The notes: a model not told the origin generated them from the sequence alone. A stretch of DNA of 64,000 nt from Draconibacterium sp. (GCA_016705335.1 JADIYN010000020.1:56452-120451); one strand, 5' to 3'. Positions 36,678 through 46,935 are shown, numbered from the stretch's first letter. Translations and numbers: made by a program.

Positions 36678-38006
36678 TTAGGATCTCCGTTTTCTTGCCC
36701 CTTTTTTCTGTTTTTCCTTTGTCCGCTGAAACTTGTCATCAAAGTTTTTCTTCGATGAAAAAGAACGTTTTTTTGTGTGAAATGCGCCCTGATAATTGGG
36801 GTCGTCAATTTTCTTTTGCCGGTCAATTTCTCTAAAATAGTTTTGGTTTTCGTTGAATTCAGTTTCAACAACCAACACTTCTTTTGGTAAATCGAGTAAC
36901 GGAATTGGCATTCTGATTAGTTCTTCTATTTTTTTCAGATGCCATTCATCAGCCGGATCAATCAGTGTTATTGCATCGCCTGTGTTTCCTGCCCGTGCAG
37001 TTCGCCCAATCCGGTGCACATAATCTTCATAACTGTTTGGCAAATCGAAATTAATAACGTGGCTCACAAGACTGGCATCCAATCCGCGCGCCGAAACATC
37101 GGTTGAAATTAAAATTCTTACTTCACCATTTTTAAAGGCATTTATTGCATTTATTCGTGTGTTTTGTCCTTTATTTGAATGCAAAATTCGTTTTTCGCCT
37201 TCCGATTTCCGTTTTATTACCTTGAAAACTTCCTCAGCATGTTCTTTTGTTTTTACAAAAATAATTACGCGGTTAAAGGTCTCTTCATCTTCAAGCAAAT
37301 GTTGAATCAGATTTAGTTTTGTGCGGTAATTCGGTACTCTGTACGCTTTTTGGGTAACCTTCACAACTGTTGTTGCTGAGGGTGTTACCTCCACTTTTTC
37401 ATAATGATCAAGAAATTCTTCTGCCATTTTTTCAACATTTTCGTTGAAAGTTGCTGAGAATAGAAGGTTTTGCCTTTTATCTGGAATCACATCCAAAAGT
37501 TGTTTCAGCTGGGGCATAAAACCCATATCCAACATTCTGTCAGCTTCGTCAATAACAAGGTGTTTAACTTTTTTAAATGACAAAGAACCTCCACGATACA
37601 ATTCCCACATTCTGCCGGGAGTTGCAACCAGAATATCGATTCCCGGTTCTATAAGTGCTGCATGTTTTGTCCAACCAATTCCTCCAAAAACTGCTGCATG
37701 ACGAATATCCGACAGTGCTGTTAATTCTTCCACATCTTCCCCAACCTGAATTGAAAGTTCACGGGTCGGTACAACTATTACCACACGTGGATCTTTTCCT
37801 TCAGCTTTTCTGAGTTTTGTTAATAACGGAAGTAAATATGCAGCCGTTTTGCCAGTGCCGGTTTGCGCTACACCAACTACATTTTCGCCCGAATTTATTT
37901 TAGGTATCGCTTCTATTTGCACTGGTGTTGGTTCAACAAAGCCAATATCGTCTAAAGTTTTAAGGAGTACTTTGGCTATTTTTAAATCTTCGAATGTCTG
38001 TTTCAT
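36678..38006 (-). CDS. DEAD-box ATP-dependent RNA helicase, RhlE type
   Basis: 442 residues. Q-motif TFEDLKI ... PTPVQ; Walker A AQTGTGKT (47-54); DEAD at 153-156; SAT at 184-186; motif V STDVSARGLD and motif VI HRIGRTARAG. The tail after about 375 is basic (KKRSFSSKKNF ... KKGARKRRS), as in RhlE proteins that bind structured RNA during ribosome assembly or at low temperature. Intact and separate from its neighbours. Confidence 0.95.
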   Translation of the reverse strand: MKQTFEDLKIAKVLLKTLDDIGFVEPTPVQIEAIPKINSGENVVGVAQTGTGKTAAYLLPLLTKLRKAEGKDPRVVIVVPTRELSIQVGEDVEELTALSDIRHAAVFGGIGWTKHAALIEPGIDILVATPGRMWELYRGGSLSFKKVKHLVIDEADRMLDMGFMPQLKQLLDVIPDKRQNLLFSATFNENVEKMAEEFLDHYEKVEVTPSATTVVKVTQKAYRVPNYRTKLNLIQHLLEDEETFNRVIIFVKTKEHAEEVFKVIKRKSEGEKRILHSNKGQNTRINAINAFKNGEVRILISTDVSARGLDASLVSHVINFDLPNSYEDYVHRIGRTARAGNTGDAITLIDPADEWHLKKIEELIRMPIPLLDLPKEVLVVETEFNENQNYFREIDRQKKIDDPNYQGAFHTKKRSFSSKKNFDDKFQRTKEKQKKGARKRRS

Positions 38007-38032
38007 GGCGCAAAAATAGGAAAATCAATCAA

Positions 38033-39136
38033 TTACTTCAATTTATACATTTTACCTGGCATTGCTAACACAACATTTTTAAACTCAAGCGAAAGTAACA
38101 TGGCTGAAATCCTGCTTACTGGCAATGTTAGTTCCGATGAAATCTGATCGATAAAAAGTTCATCGTTTTCGCGCAAAAGATTTGCAATTCTTTCTTCATC
38201 ACCGGTCAATTCAACAAATAAACTTGACTGCACCACTTTCTTTTTCGAAGTTTGTTCCCATCCCATAAAAAACTCAAGATCATCAATGCCTTCTATTAAA
38301 TTTGCCCCGCTGTTGCGAATCAACTGATTGCAACCTTTAGAATATGGATCACCTGCGCGACCAGGGAAAGCAAATACATCCCGATTATATGACGATGCTA
38401 TTTCGGCCGTAATTAAAGCTCCTCCTTTGACAGCCGATTCCACAACTATTGTAGAATCTGCCAGTCCGGCAATAATCCGGTTTCGACGCACAAAATTCGA
38501 CGGATCAATTTTGGTTCCACTCGGAAAATCAGTTACAAGTCCACCTTCTTTCAACATATTTTTTGCAGTTTCGGCATGTAACGAAGGATACATTTTATCC
38601 AAACCATGACCCACAACTCCAACGGTTGGAATATTATATTTTAATGCCGATTTGTGCGCCTGGATATCGATGCCATATGCCAGTCCGCTTACAATCAGAA
38701 CTTTATAACTTCTTTCTGAAAATTTACAGATTAGTTCATCGCAAATATTTTTTCCGTAGTTAGATGCATTCCGGGTGCCGACAATGCTCACAATCCGCTG
38801 CTCATTCAAATTTAGGTTGCCTCTTGTAAAAAGAATTATTGGTGCATCTACACAGGTTTTTAATCGGCGCGGGAAATTTTTGTCGGTATAAAAAAGGACT
38901 TCAATTTCATGTTTTGTTACGAAATTCAATTCCTTTTCAGCTTTCAGTAAAACATCTTTGTCTTTTATTCTGTGTGCGTTAACTTCTCCAATTCCGGGAA
39001 TCTTTTGCAGCGATTTCAACGATTCCGAAAAAATTCCCTCAACGCTGCCAACGTATGCAACAATATTTCGGGCAAGTATTCCACCAATTCCGGGAATTAT
39101 TGACAGGGCAATTTTATAAAGCATTTTGTCGTCCAT
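38033..39136 (-). CDS. dprA: DNA-processing protein DprA
   Basis: 367 residues; loads RecA on incoming single-stranded DNA in transformation. An N-terminal helix-hairpin-helix/SAM-like part (ALSIIPGIGGILARNIV; LQKIPGIGEVNAHRI) is followed by the Rossmann core IVGTRNASNYG, VSGLAYGIDIQAHKSAL, TVGVVGHGLDKMYPS, FPSGTKIDPSNFVRRNRIIAGLAD and ESAVKGGALITAEIA. The C-terminal winged helix begins ENDELFIDQISSELTL. Complete. It shares the strand with the small membrane protein upstream (14-base gap). Confidence 0.95.
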   Translation of the reverse strand: MDDKMLYKIALSIIPGIGGILARNIVAYVGSVEGIFSESLKSLQKIPGIGEVNAHRIKDKDVLLKAEKELNFVTKHEIEVLFYTDKNFPRRLKTCVDAPIILFTRGNLNLNEQRIVSIVGTRNASNYGKNICDELICKFSERSYKVLIVSGLAYGIDIQAHKSALKYNIPTVGVVGHGLDKMYPSLHAETAKNMLKEGGLVTDFPSGTKIDPSNFVRRNRIIAGLADSTIVVESAVKGGALITAEIASSYNRDVFAFPGRAGDPYSKGCNQLIRNSGANLIEGIDDLEFFMGWEQTSKKKVVQSSLFVELTGDEERIANLLRENDELFIDQISSELTLPVSRISAMLLSLEFKNVVLAMPGKMYKLK

Positions 39137-39150
39137 TTCAGGGGGTTGAA

Positions 39151-39654
39151 TTATTTCATTTGCGATATAATGTTATCAATTGAGTTGGCCATTTTTTGGC
39201 GATCGGCTTTGCATAGTGCCGACAAACTTACTGATGGATATTCTGCAACACCACGTTTTGTTTTTACAAACAAAGTTAAATCCGACATTTTCCCGAATAT
39301 TGAATTTTCAAATAAAGCATTTTTAAGTATAGGGTGTAAAAATTCTATCTCATTGAAATTTGGATTACCAAAACTTATGGCTTTGTAAAATCGGAGCCTC
39401 ACTTTGTTATTTTCATCACTGTATTCAATAAACTGGTAATCTGCCACATGAAAATAAATATACCAAAGCGAAAAAACGCCAATACTTATTAATGCCAGAG
39501 CCAATAAATCGATAAAGAAAAATATTAGTGCTGCCACAGCAAAAACTGCACTAATGATAAAAAATACCTGTTTTAATTTTACAGCTCTTTTCCTATTATT
39601 AATTTGCATTGAGTTTATCAATTTTGATTTAAACACTTCGAAAAGATATTTCAA
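39151..39654 (-). CDS. Small membrane protein of unknown function
   Basis: 167 residues if the first ATG is used; an alternative ATG at 39607-39609 (MQINNRKRAVKLKQ) is as likely. There are two close membrane helices (about 30-65, FFIISAVFAVAALIFFFI and LALALISIGVFSLWYIYF), followed by a soluble domain with FIEYSDENNKVRLRFYKAISFG. The arrangement, a two-helix hairpin plus a beta-rich domain, recalls bacterial PH-like (bPH) proteins, but I cannot assign it firmly. Probably co-transcribed with dprA downstream. Confidence 0.6.
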   Translation of the reverse strand: MKYLFEVFKSKLINSMQINNRKRAVKLKQVFFIISAVFAVAALIFFFIDLLALALISIGVFSLWYIYFHVADYQFIEYSDENNKVRLRFYKAISFGNPNFNEIEFLHPILKNALFENSIFGKMSDLTLFVKTKRGVAEYPSVSLSALCKADRQKMANSIDNIISQMK

Positions 39655-39701
39655 ATTCCCAAAACCAATTTTATTTTAACTTTACCGCAATTTAATAAAC
39701 T

Positions 39702-40701
39702 ATGGGAAATTCAACAATTTGCTCACAAATAATCTACAGCCGTATTCCGGAGCAGGAACTTTTAAAATGGATTGAAAAATATACAACCGGAAAAGTTTTT
39801 TTGGCGACGGAAGATACAGTAAACGAAATTTGGATTTCGAAATTTGATGACTTTTTGGGTTCGAAAGGAATAAAAAAAGTAGTTATTCCAGCGGGAGAAA
39901 ACAATAAAAAAATTGAATCGGTTGCAAAAAATTTGGGCATTTCTTTCTGAAAACGGAGGAGACAGAAAATCGCTTTTAATCAATATTGGCGGCGGAATGT
40001 TGACTGATTTGGCAGGTTTTGCTGCCACAACATTCAAGCGTGGTATTGATTTTCTGAATGTGCCTACCACACTGCTTTCGCAGGTTGACGCTTCTGTGGG
40101 AGGAAAAACCGGGATTAATTTTGGCGGATTCAAAAACGAAATAGGTACTTTTAAAGAACCAATTGCGGTTATTATCAACACCGATTTTTTAAAAACAATC
40201 GACAGGGAAAATTTTATTTCGGGGTTTGCTGAAATGATAAAACACGGATTGATTTTTAATCCTGAACATCTGGAAGAACTCAGAAAATTTGACATTGAAA
40301 ATATTGATTACGATCATTTGCAGAAAGTCATCCGCGACTCGGTAAATGTGAAGGAGTACTTTGTTGCCAATGATCCTACCGAGAAAAATATACGCAAAGC
40401 TTTAAACTTTGGCCACACCATCGGTCATGCTTTCGAAAGTTATGCAATGCAGCAAAACAAACCAATTCAACATGGTTTTGCTGTTGCTTACGGAATGATT
40501 GCTGAATTATTTTTGTCGGTAAAAGAATGCAATTTTCCTTTATATGATTTTGAAAACCTGACCAACTGGCTTTTGAAATTGTATGGAAAATTCGAGATAT
40601 CAGAAAACGATTTTGCGTCGCTTCTTGAATTGATGACCCATGACAAAAAAATGAAGAAGGCCGGATTAATTTCACTTTACTTTCTGAAATGGGAAAATTG
40701 A
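39702..40701 (+). CDS. aroB: 3-dehydroquinate synthase (AroB), frameshifted
   Basis: About 333 residues; NAD- and metal-dependent second step of the shikimate pathway. One extra A in the run near 39928 restores KIWAFLSENGGDRKSLL and joins the two frames. Seen afterwards are NIGGGMLTDLAGFAATTFKRGI, PTTLLSQVDASVGGKTGIN, EMIKHGLI and NFGHTIGHAFE (the metal-binding His residues and active-site lysine region). Slightly shorter than typical AroB (about 350). AroA follows after 72 bases, so the two shikimate genes are probably one unit. Confidence 0.93.
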
Positions 40702-40773
40702 AATCAACCAAAACTGCGAAAAAGATTTGATTTTTGAATCCTTAAATTATTACAAAGATTTAAAACTAACGGA

Positions 40774-42012
40774 ATGATTTATCAGGTTTCAACAAAAAAT
40801 ACAATAATTAGCGGAAGTATAAACCTGCCTTCGTCAAAAAGCATAAGCAATCGCGCATTAATAATTAATGCATTAAATTATAGTCCCTATCCTTTGCTGA
40901 ATTTATCCGACAGCGACGATACAGTGGTTTTATCAGAAGCGTTAAATTCAAATTCAAACAAATTTGATATTGGACATGCCGGATCAGCGATGCGTTTTCT
41001 TACTGCTTCTTTGTCAAAAATTGTTGGCGAGTGGGAAGTAACCGGTTCAGAAAGAATGCAGCAACGGCCCATTTCGATTTTGGTTGATGCTTTAAATTCG
41101 CTTGGTGCTCAAATACAATATCTTAAAAATGAAGGCTTTCCGCCATTGAAAATTCTTGGTTCACACTTAACCGGTAAAACAATTGAGTTGGATGGCAGTG
41201 TTTCAAGCCAGTATATTTCGGCACTTTTATTAATCGCACCAACCATTAAAAACGGGTTGACCCTGAAATTGACTGGCGAAATTACTTCGCGTTCGTATAT
41301 TAATCTCACTTTGGAATTAATGGCAAAATTTGGTATTCAATACAAGTGGGAAGAGAATGAGATTACTGTGCCTGAACAAAATTATATAGCACGCGATTTC
41401 ACAATTGAAGCCGATTGGTCGGGAGCTTCTTACTGGTACGAAATTTTGTCTCTCTGCAAAACAGGTGAAATTCTTCTTGAAAATCTTCAACTTGAAAGTT
41501 TACAAGGCGATTCAAATATTGCCGGTTGGTTTGAGCAATTTGGGGTTTTTTCAACTCAAAAATTAAATGGGGTTTTGCTTTCGAAAAAAGAAAATATAAC
41601 TCCTGAAAAACTGGATATTGACTTTATCGAAAATCCTGATGTTGCACAAACGATGGCATGTTTGTGCGTTGCAAAGCGAATTCCGTTCAATTTTTCAGGA
41701 TTGAAAACACTGAAAATAAAAGAGACCGATCGCATTTCGGCACTGCAAAACGAGCTTGCAAAATTTGGTGCAACGCTTACTGAACCCGTGTCTGGAGAAC
41801 TTGTGTGGGACGGTAATATAAATTCTGAAATTTGCATTGAAAATCCCGAAATTGAAACATACCACGATCATCGGATGGCACTGGCTTTTTCTCCTTTGGC
41901 TTTGGCAGGTTATCATTTTCAAATCAATGATCCGATGGTGGTTACAAAATCTTATCCCGGATTTTGGGATGATCTGAAAAAGGTTGGATTTACTGTTTCT
42001 GAAATACTTTGA
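40774..42012 (+). CDS. aroA: 3-phosphoshikimate 1-carboxyvinyltransferase (EPSP synthase)
   Basis: 412 residues; makes EPSP from shikimate-3-phosphate and PEP. Visible are the LPSSKSISNRALI motif, GHAGSAMRFLTA, GSERMQQRPI (the ERMRxRP-type PEP site), SSQYISALLL, IKETDRISALQNELAKFG and the late TYHDHRMALAF. It is a compact EPSP synthase, as usual in Bacteroidetes. Its stop abuts the convergent tadA stop. Confidence 0.95.
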   Translation: MIYQVSTKNTIISGSINLPSSKSISNRALIINALNYSPYPLLNLSDSDDTVVLSEALNSNSNKFDIGHAGSAMRFLTASLSKIVGEWEVTGSERMQQRPISILVDALNSLGAQIQYLKNEGFPPLKILGSHLTGKTIELDGSVSSQYISALLLIAPTIKNGLTLKLTGEITSRSYINLTLELMAKFGIQYKWEENEITVPEQNYIARDFTIEADWSGASYWYEILSLCKTGEILLENLQLESLQGDSNIAGWFEQFGVFSTQKLNGVLLSKKENITPEKLDIDFIENPDVAQTMACLCVAKRIPFNFSGLKTLKIKETDRISALQNELAKFGATLTEPVSGELVWDGNINSEICIENPEIETYHDHRMALAFSPLALAGYHFQINDPMVVTKSYPGFWDDLKKVGFTVSEIL

Positions 42013-42456
42013 TTATCTCTTTTGTTTGAAAAACTCCTGAATCAACTCTGCACATTCAACTTCAAAAACACCGCCAATTATTTCGGTTTTGGGATGCAGA
42101 GTTTTGGGTGCAAATTTTTTAAAGCCTCTTTTTTCGTCGCTTGCCCCATACACTATTTTTCCAATTTGCGACCAACCCAGTGCACCTGCACACATGGAGC
42201 AAGGTTCTAATGTTACATACAAAACACAGTCATTTAAATATTTACCACCCAGAAGATTGGCAGCAGCGGTAATAGCCTGCATTTCGGCGTGGGCAGTAAC
42301 ATCATTTAGAGTTTCGGTCAAATTATGTGTCCTTGCAATAATTTTTCCATTGGCAACAACAACTGCACCAACCGGTATTTCTCCCTCCTCAAAAGCCTGA
42401 AGAGCTTCTGCAAAGGCTTTTTTCATAAAATATTCATCGTTAAAAGGTTCTATCAT
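42013..42456 (-). CDS. tadA: tRNA-specific adenosine deaminase (TadA) / nucleoside deaminase
   Basis: 147 residues from ATG 42454-42456 (MIEPFNDEYFM); the frame is open 18 bases more. A zinc deaminase: HAE at 56-58 holds the catalytic glutamate, and PCSMC at 85-89 supplies the zinc cysteines. EGEIPVGAVVV and GALGWSQIGKIVYGA are typical of TadA, which makes inosine at position 34 of tRNA-Arg. A guanine-deaminase role cannot be excluded from sequence alone. It is divergent from aspS. Confidence 0.85.
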   Translation of the reverse strand: MIEPFNDEYFMKKAFAEALQAFEEGEIPVGAVVVANGKIIARTHNLTETLNDVTAHAEMQAITAAANLLGGKYLNDCVLYVTLEPCSMCAGALGWSQIGKIVYGASDEKRGFKKFAPKTLHPKTEIIGGVFEVECAELIQEFFKQKR

Positions 42457-42539
42457 AATTGTTGTATAAAGCATTTAAGTTGAGTTGCTGAAATTGCTAA
42501 AATCTTCTTATTTTCGCAACCAAATCAAATAAAAATAAC

Positions 42540-44279
42540 ATGTACAGAACTCACACTTGCGGCGAACTTCGAATAGAAAATATAAATTCTGTTGTTACAC
42601 TTTCAGGATGGGTACAGCGGGTTAGAAACCTTGGCGGAATGACATTTATAGATTTACGCGACAGATACGGAATTACTCAATTGGTTTTTGATGAAAAAAC
42701 AGAAGGTGATATTGTTGAAAAAGTAAGCAAATTAGGTCGCGAGTTTGTTATTCAGGCTATTGGTAAAGTTCGTGAACGAAGCAGCAAAAACAAAAATATT
42801 CAAACCGGAGAAATTGAAATTGAGGTTTCGGCGCTCAATATTTTGAATTCATCGGAAATACCACCATTCACAATTGAAGATGAAAGCGATGGTGGCGATG
42901 AAATTCGTATGAAATATCGTTATCTCGACCTGCGGCGCGCTCCTGTTCGTGACACATTAATATTGCGGGCTAAAATGGCACATGCTACACGTTCTTATTT
43001 AAATGAACAGAATTTTATAGAAACTGAAACTCCGGTATTAATCAAATCAACTCCTGAGGGGCACGTGATTTTGTTGTTCCTTCGCGAATGAATCCGGGTG
43101 AATTCTATGCTTTGCCTCAGTCCCCGCAGCAGTTGAAGCAGTTACTAATGGTGGCCGGTTTTGACCGCTATTATCAAATTGTAAAATGTTTTCGGGATGA
43201 AGATTTACGCGCCGACCGCCAGCCTGAGTTCACTCAGATTGACTGCGAGATGTCATTTGTTGAGCAGGAAGATGTTTTAAACATGTTTGAAGGTTTAACA
43301 AAGTATATATTTAAAGAAATAAAAGGAATTGAGATCACACAATTTCCCAGAATGTCATATTCCGAAGCTATGGAAAATTATGGTTCTGACAAACCTGACA
43401 TTCGATTTGACATGAAAATTAAAAACCTGACTGATTTAGTTAAAGGAAAAGGGTTTCAGGTTTTTGATGATGCTGAATATATTGGAGGGATTTGTGCAGT
43501 TGGATGTTCTGAGTTTACCCGCAAACAGCTTGATGCACTTACCGATTGGGTAAAACGCCCTCAAATTGGAGCAAAAGGAATGGTGAATGTGAAAATATAT
43601 GCCGATAGAAGCATTAAATCTTCAGTTGACAAATTCTATACACCTGAGGAATTGCATCTTTGGGCAGAGATGTTTGGAGCTAATCCAGGAGATTTAATTT
43701 TAGTACTTTCAGGAGCAAAAGAAAAAACACAAAAGCATTGGGAGAACTTCGTCTGGAAATAGCCAATCAATTAAATTTGCGCAATAAGAATGTTTTTCAG
43801 CCACTTTGGGTTGTTGATTTTCCATTGTTGGAATGGGATGAAGAGACTTCTCGCTTCTATGCTATGCACCATCCGTTCACAGCTCCAAAACCCGAAGATA
43901 TTTCTTTGCTGAATACAAATCCGGGTGCTGTTCGCGCCAATGCTTACGATTTAGTTATTAATGGTGTTGAAATTGGAGGAGGTTCGGTTCGTATTTTTGA
44001 TAAAGCACTGCAGGCAAAAATGTTTGGATTATTAGGATTTTCGCCGGAACAAGCGGATTACCAGTTTGGTTTTCTGATGAATGCATTTAAATATGGCGCA
44101 CCACCTCATGCTGGTATTGCCTTTGGATTTGACAGGTTGACTTCCATGTTTGCAGGTCTTGACAGTATTCGGGATACAATTGCTTTCCCTGAGATGTTAT
44201 GATGGATTCTCCATCGTCAATTGCGCAGGAGCAATTGAATGAGTTACAATTAAAAATTGATTTAAGAATTAACAAATAG
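42540..44279 (+). CDS. aspS: Aspartate--tRNA ligase (AspRS), three frame disruptions
   Basis: About 580 residues, class II synthetase. Piece one (42540-43091) has the OB-fold start HTCGELRIENINSVVTLSGWVQ and YLDLRRAPVRD. One extra G near 43062 restores TPEGARDFVVPSRMNPGEFY. Piece two has QSPQQLKQLLMVAGFDRYYQIVKCFRDEDLRADRQPEFTQ (motif 2). One extra G near 43735 restores QKALGELRLEIANQ. Piece three has MHHPFT and GIAFGFDRL (motif 3). At 44190-44205 IAFP runs straight into DVMMDSPSS, so about 15-20 bases seem missing there, and the real end is TAG 44277-44279. The bacterial GAD insertion region is present in piece two. Confidence 0.94.
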
Positions 44280-44297
44280 ATACAAGTAAAATCAAAT

Positions 44298-44327
44298 AAA
44301 AAAGGGAAGCAATTGCTTCCCTTTTTT
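44298..44327 (+). terminator. Terminator between convergent aspS and exbD
   Basis: The palindrome AAAAAAGGGAAGCAATTGCTTCCCTTTTTT works in both directions. It lies 18 bases after aspS and 22 bases beyond the end of the exbB/exbD cluster on the other strand. Confidence 0.92.
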
Positions 44328-44348
44328 ATTCTTTACTAATACTTGGAA

Positions 44349-44810
44349 TTATTTTTTTCTTGAAGAATAGTTAATGTGCAAGGCTGCAGCTTTGCGCAAT
44401 TCCTGTTTAACATCAGCAACAATCCCCATTTTTGTATTTTCATCTACTTTTAGAGATGTAATCATCATTGGTCTTTCAGCTTCATCTCTTGCTTCCCTTT
44501 CAGCAATAACAAAGTTGCCGATATCAGAAACATTGGCAAACTGGTCATCTAATTGAATCCGTGGAGCAACACCATATTTTGTCTGCCACTGCTTTAACGG
44601 TTCTCCAATATAAATATAACTAACCAACGATTTCTTTTCCAATTTACTCAGCTCAGTAGCTGTTGGAAGTTTAATCTTAACATTTAATGTTACTTCGCGC
44701 ATAGTAGTGGTTACCATAAAAAAGAAAAGTAACATAAAAACAATATCGGGCAATGAAGCCGTTGAAATTGGAGGTAATTCCTTATTACCGCTTTTTCTAA
44801 ATTTACTCAT
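44349..44810 (-). CDS. ExbD/TolR-family proton channel subunit (second copy)
   Basis: 153 residues. A short cytoplasmic head (MSKFRKSGNKELPPIST), one helix (DIVFMLLFFFMVTTTM, with the conserved Asp that takes part in proton flow) and a periplasmic domain. Part of an ExbB-ExbD energy module that powers outer-membrane processes through TonB- or Tol-type partners. It is 12 bases downstream of the first exbD. Confidence 0.9.
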   Translation of the reverse strand: MSKFRKSGNKELPPISTASLPDIVFMLLFFFMVTTTMREVTLNVKIKLPTATELSKLEKKSLVSYIYIGEPLKQWQTKYGVAPRIQLDDQFANVSDIGNFVIAEREARDEAERPMMITSLKVDENTKMGIVADVKQELRKAAALHINYSSRKK

Positions 44811-44822
44811 AGTTTTATCCTC

Positions 44823-45389
44823 CTAATTTCGTTTTTTTGGTTCAGCTTCAGATATCCTTGAAGGATAAATATCACGAATTGCATCTTGTTGTTCTGTCTC
44901 CAATTCATTGTATGGTTTCTGAAATTTACTTTTCGCTAATTCATCTCTCAATTCATTAATGGCAGCAACTAACTCGTTTTGAACAGCAATGTATGTTCCA
45001 TATTTGGTATTGAGGTCATTACTTAAAGAGATAACCCCTTTGGTTACCATCACCTCTCCGAAGAAAGGTATTTCTTTAGGTTCCTTTTCAGGTAAATTGA
45101 CATCGTCGGCAGGATTTGCCATAAATTCCTTTGCCTTTTCACGCAGTTCACTAATATTGGTCCATTCATTTTCCACCAGCAGGTCATTATTTCTGTTAAC
45201 CAGCACAACAAATACATTACGCTCTTTAACATCAACTTCTTCATCAAGTTGTTCTTCGGCCCATTGGGGAAGCCTTCTTTCAAGGCCACTGTCCACATCC
45301 ATCGTAGTTGTTACCAGGAAAAATATTAGCAACATAAAAGCTATATCAGCCAATGATGCTGCCGGTACTTCAGGCATTTTTCTACTCAT
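44823..45389 (-). CDS. ExbD/TolR-family proton channel subunit (first copy)
   Basis: 188 residues. MSRKMPEVPAASLADIAFMLLIFFLVTTTMD shows the same head-helix layout and the channel Asp (LADIAFM). The periplasmic part is longer and includes VFVVLVNRNNDLLVENEW. Two unequal ExbD proteins in series are a familiar pattern in Bacteroidetes and may form a heteromeric complex with the single ExbB. Confidence 0.9.
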   Translation of the reverse strand: MSRKMPEVPAASLADIAFMLLIFFLVTTTMDVDSGLERRLPQWAEEQLDEEVDVKERNVFVVLVNRNNDLLVENEWTNISELREKAKEFMANPADDVNLPEKEPKEIPFFGEVMVTKGVISLSNDLNTKYGTYIAVQNELVAAINELRDELAKSKFQKPYNELETEQQDAIRDIYPSRISEAEPKKRN

Positions 45390-45418
45390 AACTAATTTTC
45401 CTGTTTTATCCTACGATT

Positions 45419-45880
45419 TTACTTTCTAACAATACGTATTATTGGTCCTGCTATAAATGCCAATACTGAAATTGCAAGCATAATGTACGTTGCTATTAAA
45501 CCAGTATCAACCAATTTAACAGTCTGACCTGTTAATCCATCAGCAATAAACTTATCAACTCCAGTAAATTGAGGAATTTCTGGAGAAGCCAGCAAATATG
45601 ATATCAATGCAACTCCACCTAAGAATGCCACTGAAATTAATCCTCCTTTTGCTGCTTTTTTGTCGGACAAAGTGTGAAATATTGCAAAGAATATTGCAAG
45701 TCCGGCAGAGATTGCTAAAAGGATATAGACCCAAATAAGATTAGTATTAATCCAACTTAACATTGCAGGATCTTGCTCATTTGATTCGTTGATATTTACC
45801 ATTAACGAAATAATGAGTATAACCGATACAATAACGAGGGCCCATAAAACAATAGTAATTTTTTTACCTATTTTTTCCAT
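45419..45880 (-). CDS. Membrane protein of the ExbB/ExbD cluster, unknown function
   Basis: 153 residues with four predicted helices: ITIVLWALVIVSVILIISLMV, WVYILLAISAGLAIFFAIFH, GLISVAFLGGVALISYLLA and ATYIMLAISVLAFIAGPI. There is no named domain. It starts 8 bases after exbB and ends 29 bases before exbD, so it is almost certainly part of the complex or its assembly. I have seen proteins of this kind in this position in related genomes, without assigned function. Confidence 0.7.
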   Translation of the reverse strand: MEKIGKKITIVLWALVIVSVILIISLMVNINESNEQDPAMLSWINTNLIWVYILLAISAGLAIFFAIFHTLSDKKAAKGGLISVAFLGGVALISYLLASPEIPQFTGVDKFIADGLTGQTVKLVDTGLIATYIMLAISVLAFIAGPIIRIVRK

Positions 45881-45888
45881 GGGTTATC

Positions 45889-46692
45889 TTATTTTTTCAA
45901 GTTACGCTTAACAAGTATGTCTAATAAGGAGATAGAAGCATCTTCCATACTGCTGGTAATACTGTCAATTTTTGCAACACAATAATTAAAGAAAATCTGA
46001 AGAATGATTGCTACGACAAGACCAAATACGGTAGTGATCAAAGCCACTTTAATACCACCGGCAACTAATGTGGGAGAAATATCACCTGCAATTTCGATAG
46101 CATCGAATGCCTGAATCATCCCGATTACAGTTCCCATAAACCCGAGCATTGGTCCTAATGCAATGAAAAGTGCAATCCAACTCAAACCTCTGTCAAGTAA
46201 GCCAGCCTGAACACCGCCATAAGCAATAACCGACTTTTCAGCAACATCCAACCCTTCATCTGCTCTGTCTAAACCCTGATAGAAGATACTGGCTACCGGA
46301 CCACGTGTGTTACGGCATACCTCTTTTGCTGCTTCAATACCACCGTTTTCCAGTGCTTCTTCAACTTTGGCAAGCAGTTTTTTAGTGTTGGTTGTAGCAA
46401 GATTAAGGTAAAGAACCCTTTCAATTGCAAACGCCAATCCAAAAATAAGCGTAAGTAAAATTGAGGTCATAAAACCTGCACCACCTTCAATAAACTTTGT
46501 TTTCAACGAGCTGTGAAACGATTTTCCCTCTTCAGCAGCTGCTGCAGCGGCTTCCTGAGGATCAGCAGATAAATCAACCTGACTTGAAGCCGCCGGTGGA
46601 GTAGCTGCTGGTTCATACTGTGCAACTACAACGTTTGACGCCATAAAAAGTAGCATCCCAAATACTGCTATTAACGCGAATAGTCTTTTCAT
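45889..46692 (-). CDS. MotA/TolQ/ExbB proton channel protein
   Basis: 267 residues. It begins with a signal-like helix (MKRLFALIAVFGMLLFMASNVVVA) and a Pro/Ala-rich stretch, then a helix (FMTSILLTLIFGLAFAIERVLYL), the large cytoplasmic loop, and the two conserved channel helices WIALFIALGPMLGFMGTVIGMIQAF and IKVALITTVFGLVVAIILQIFFNYC. First gene of a four-gene minus-strand unit with two exbD genes; it energises outer-membrane work using the proton gradient. Confidence 0.92.
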   Translation of the reverse strand: MKRLFALIAVFGMLLFMASNVVVAQYEPAATPPAASSQVDLSADPQEAAAAAAEEGKSFHSSLKTKFIEGGAGFMTSILLTLIFGLAFAIERVLYLNLATTNTKKLLAKVEEALENGGIEAAKEVCRNTRGPVASIFYQGLDRADEGLDVAEKSVIAYGGVQAGLLDRGLSWIALFIALGPMLGFMGTVIGMIQAFDAIEIAGDISPTLVAGGIKVALITTVFGLVVAIILQIFFNYCVAKIDSITSSMEDASISLLDILVKRNLKK

Positions 46693-46844
46693 AATTGTTT
46701 TGAATTTTTAATTAATAATTCCCTAATTTGTTTGTATTGATTTTTATTTAAAAAAATTTCTATTTCACAAAGCAAATATAATTGCTTTTTATTTCACCAT
46801 TCAAATGTACAATATTTTTTAGAACGCTGCCTGTTTTTTTGTTG

Positions 46845-46935
46845 TGGCGGAGAGAGAGGGATTCGAACCCTCGGTACCGTTTCGCAGTACACACGCTTTC
46901 CAGGCGTGCCAGTTCAGCCACTCCTGCACCTCTCC
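46845..46935 (-). tRNA. tRNA-Ser (GGA)
   Basis: A type II tRNA with a long variable arm. Acceptor arms GGAGAGG/TCTCTCC, anticodon stem CACGC/GCGTG with loop CTGGAAA (anticodon GGA), variable arm TGTACTGCGAAACGGTACC, T-arm GAGGGTTCGAATCCCTC. CCA is encoded in the genome here, unlike in the two other tRNAs of this window. Confidence 0.94.
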
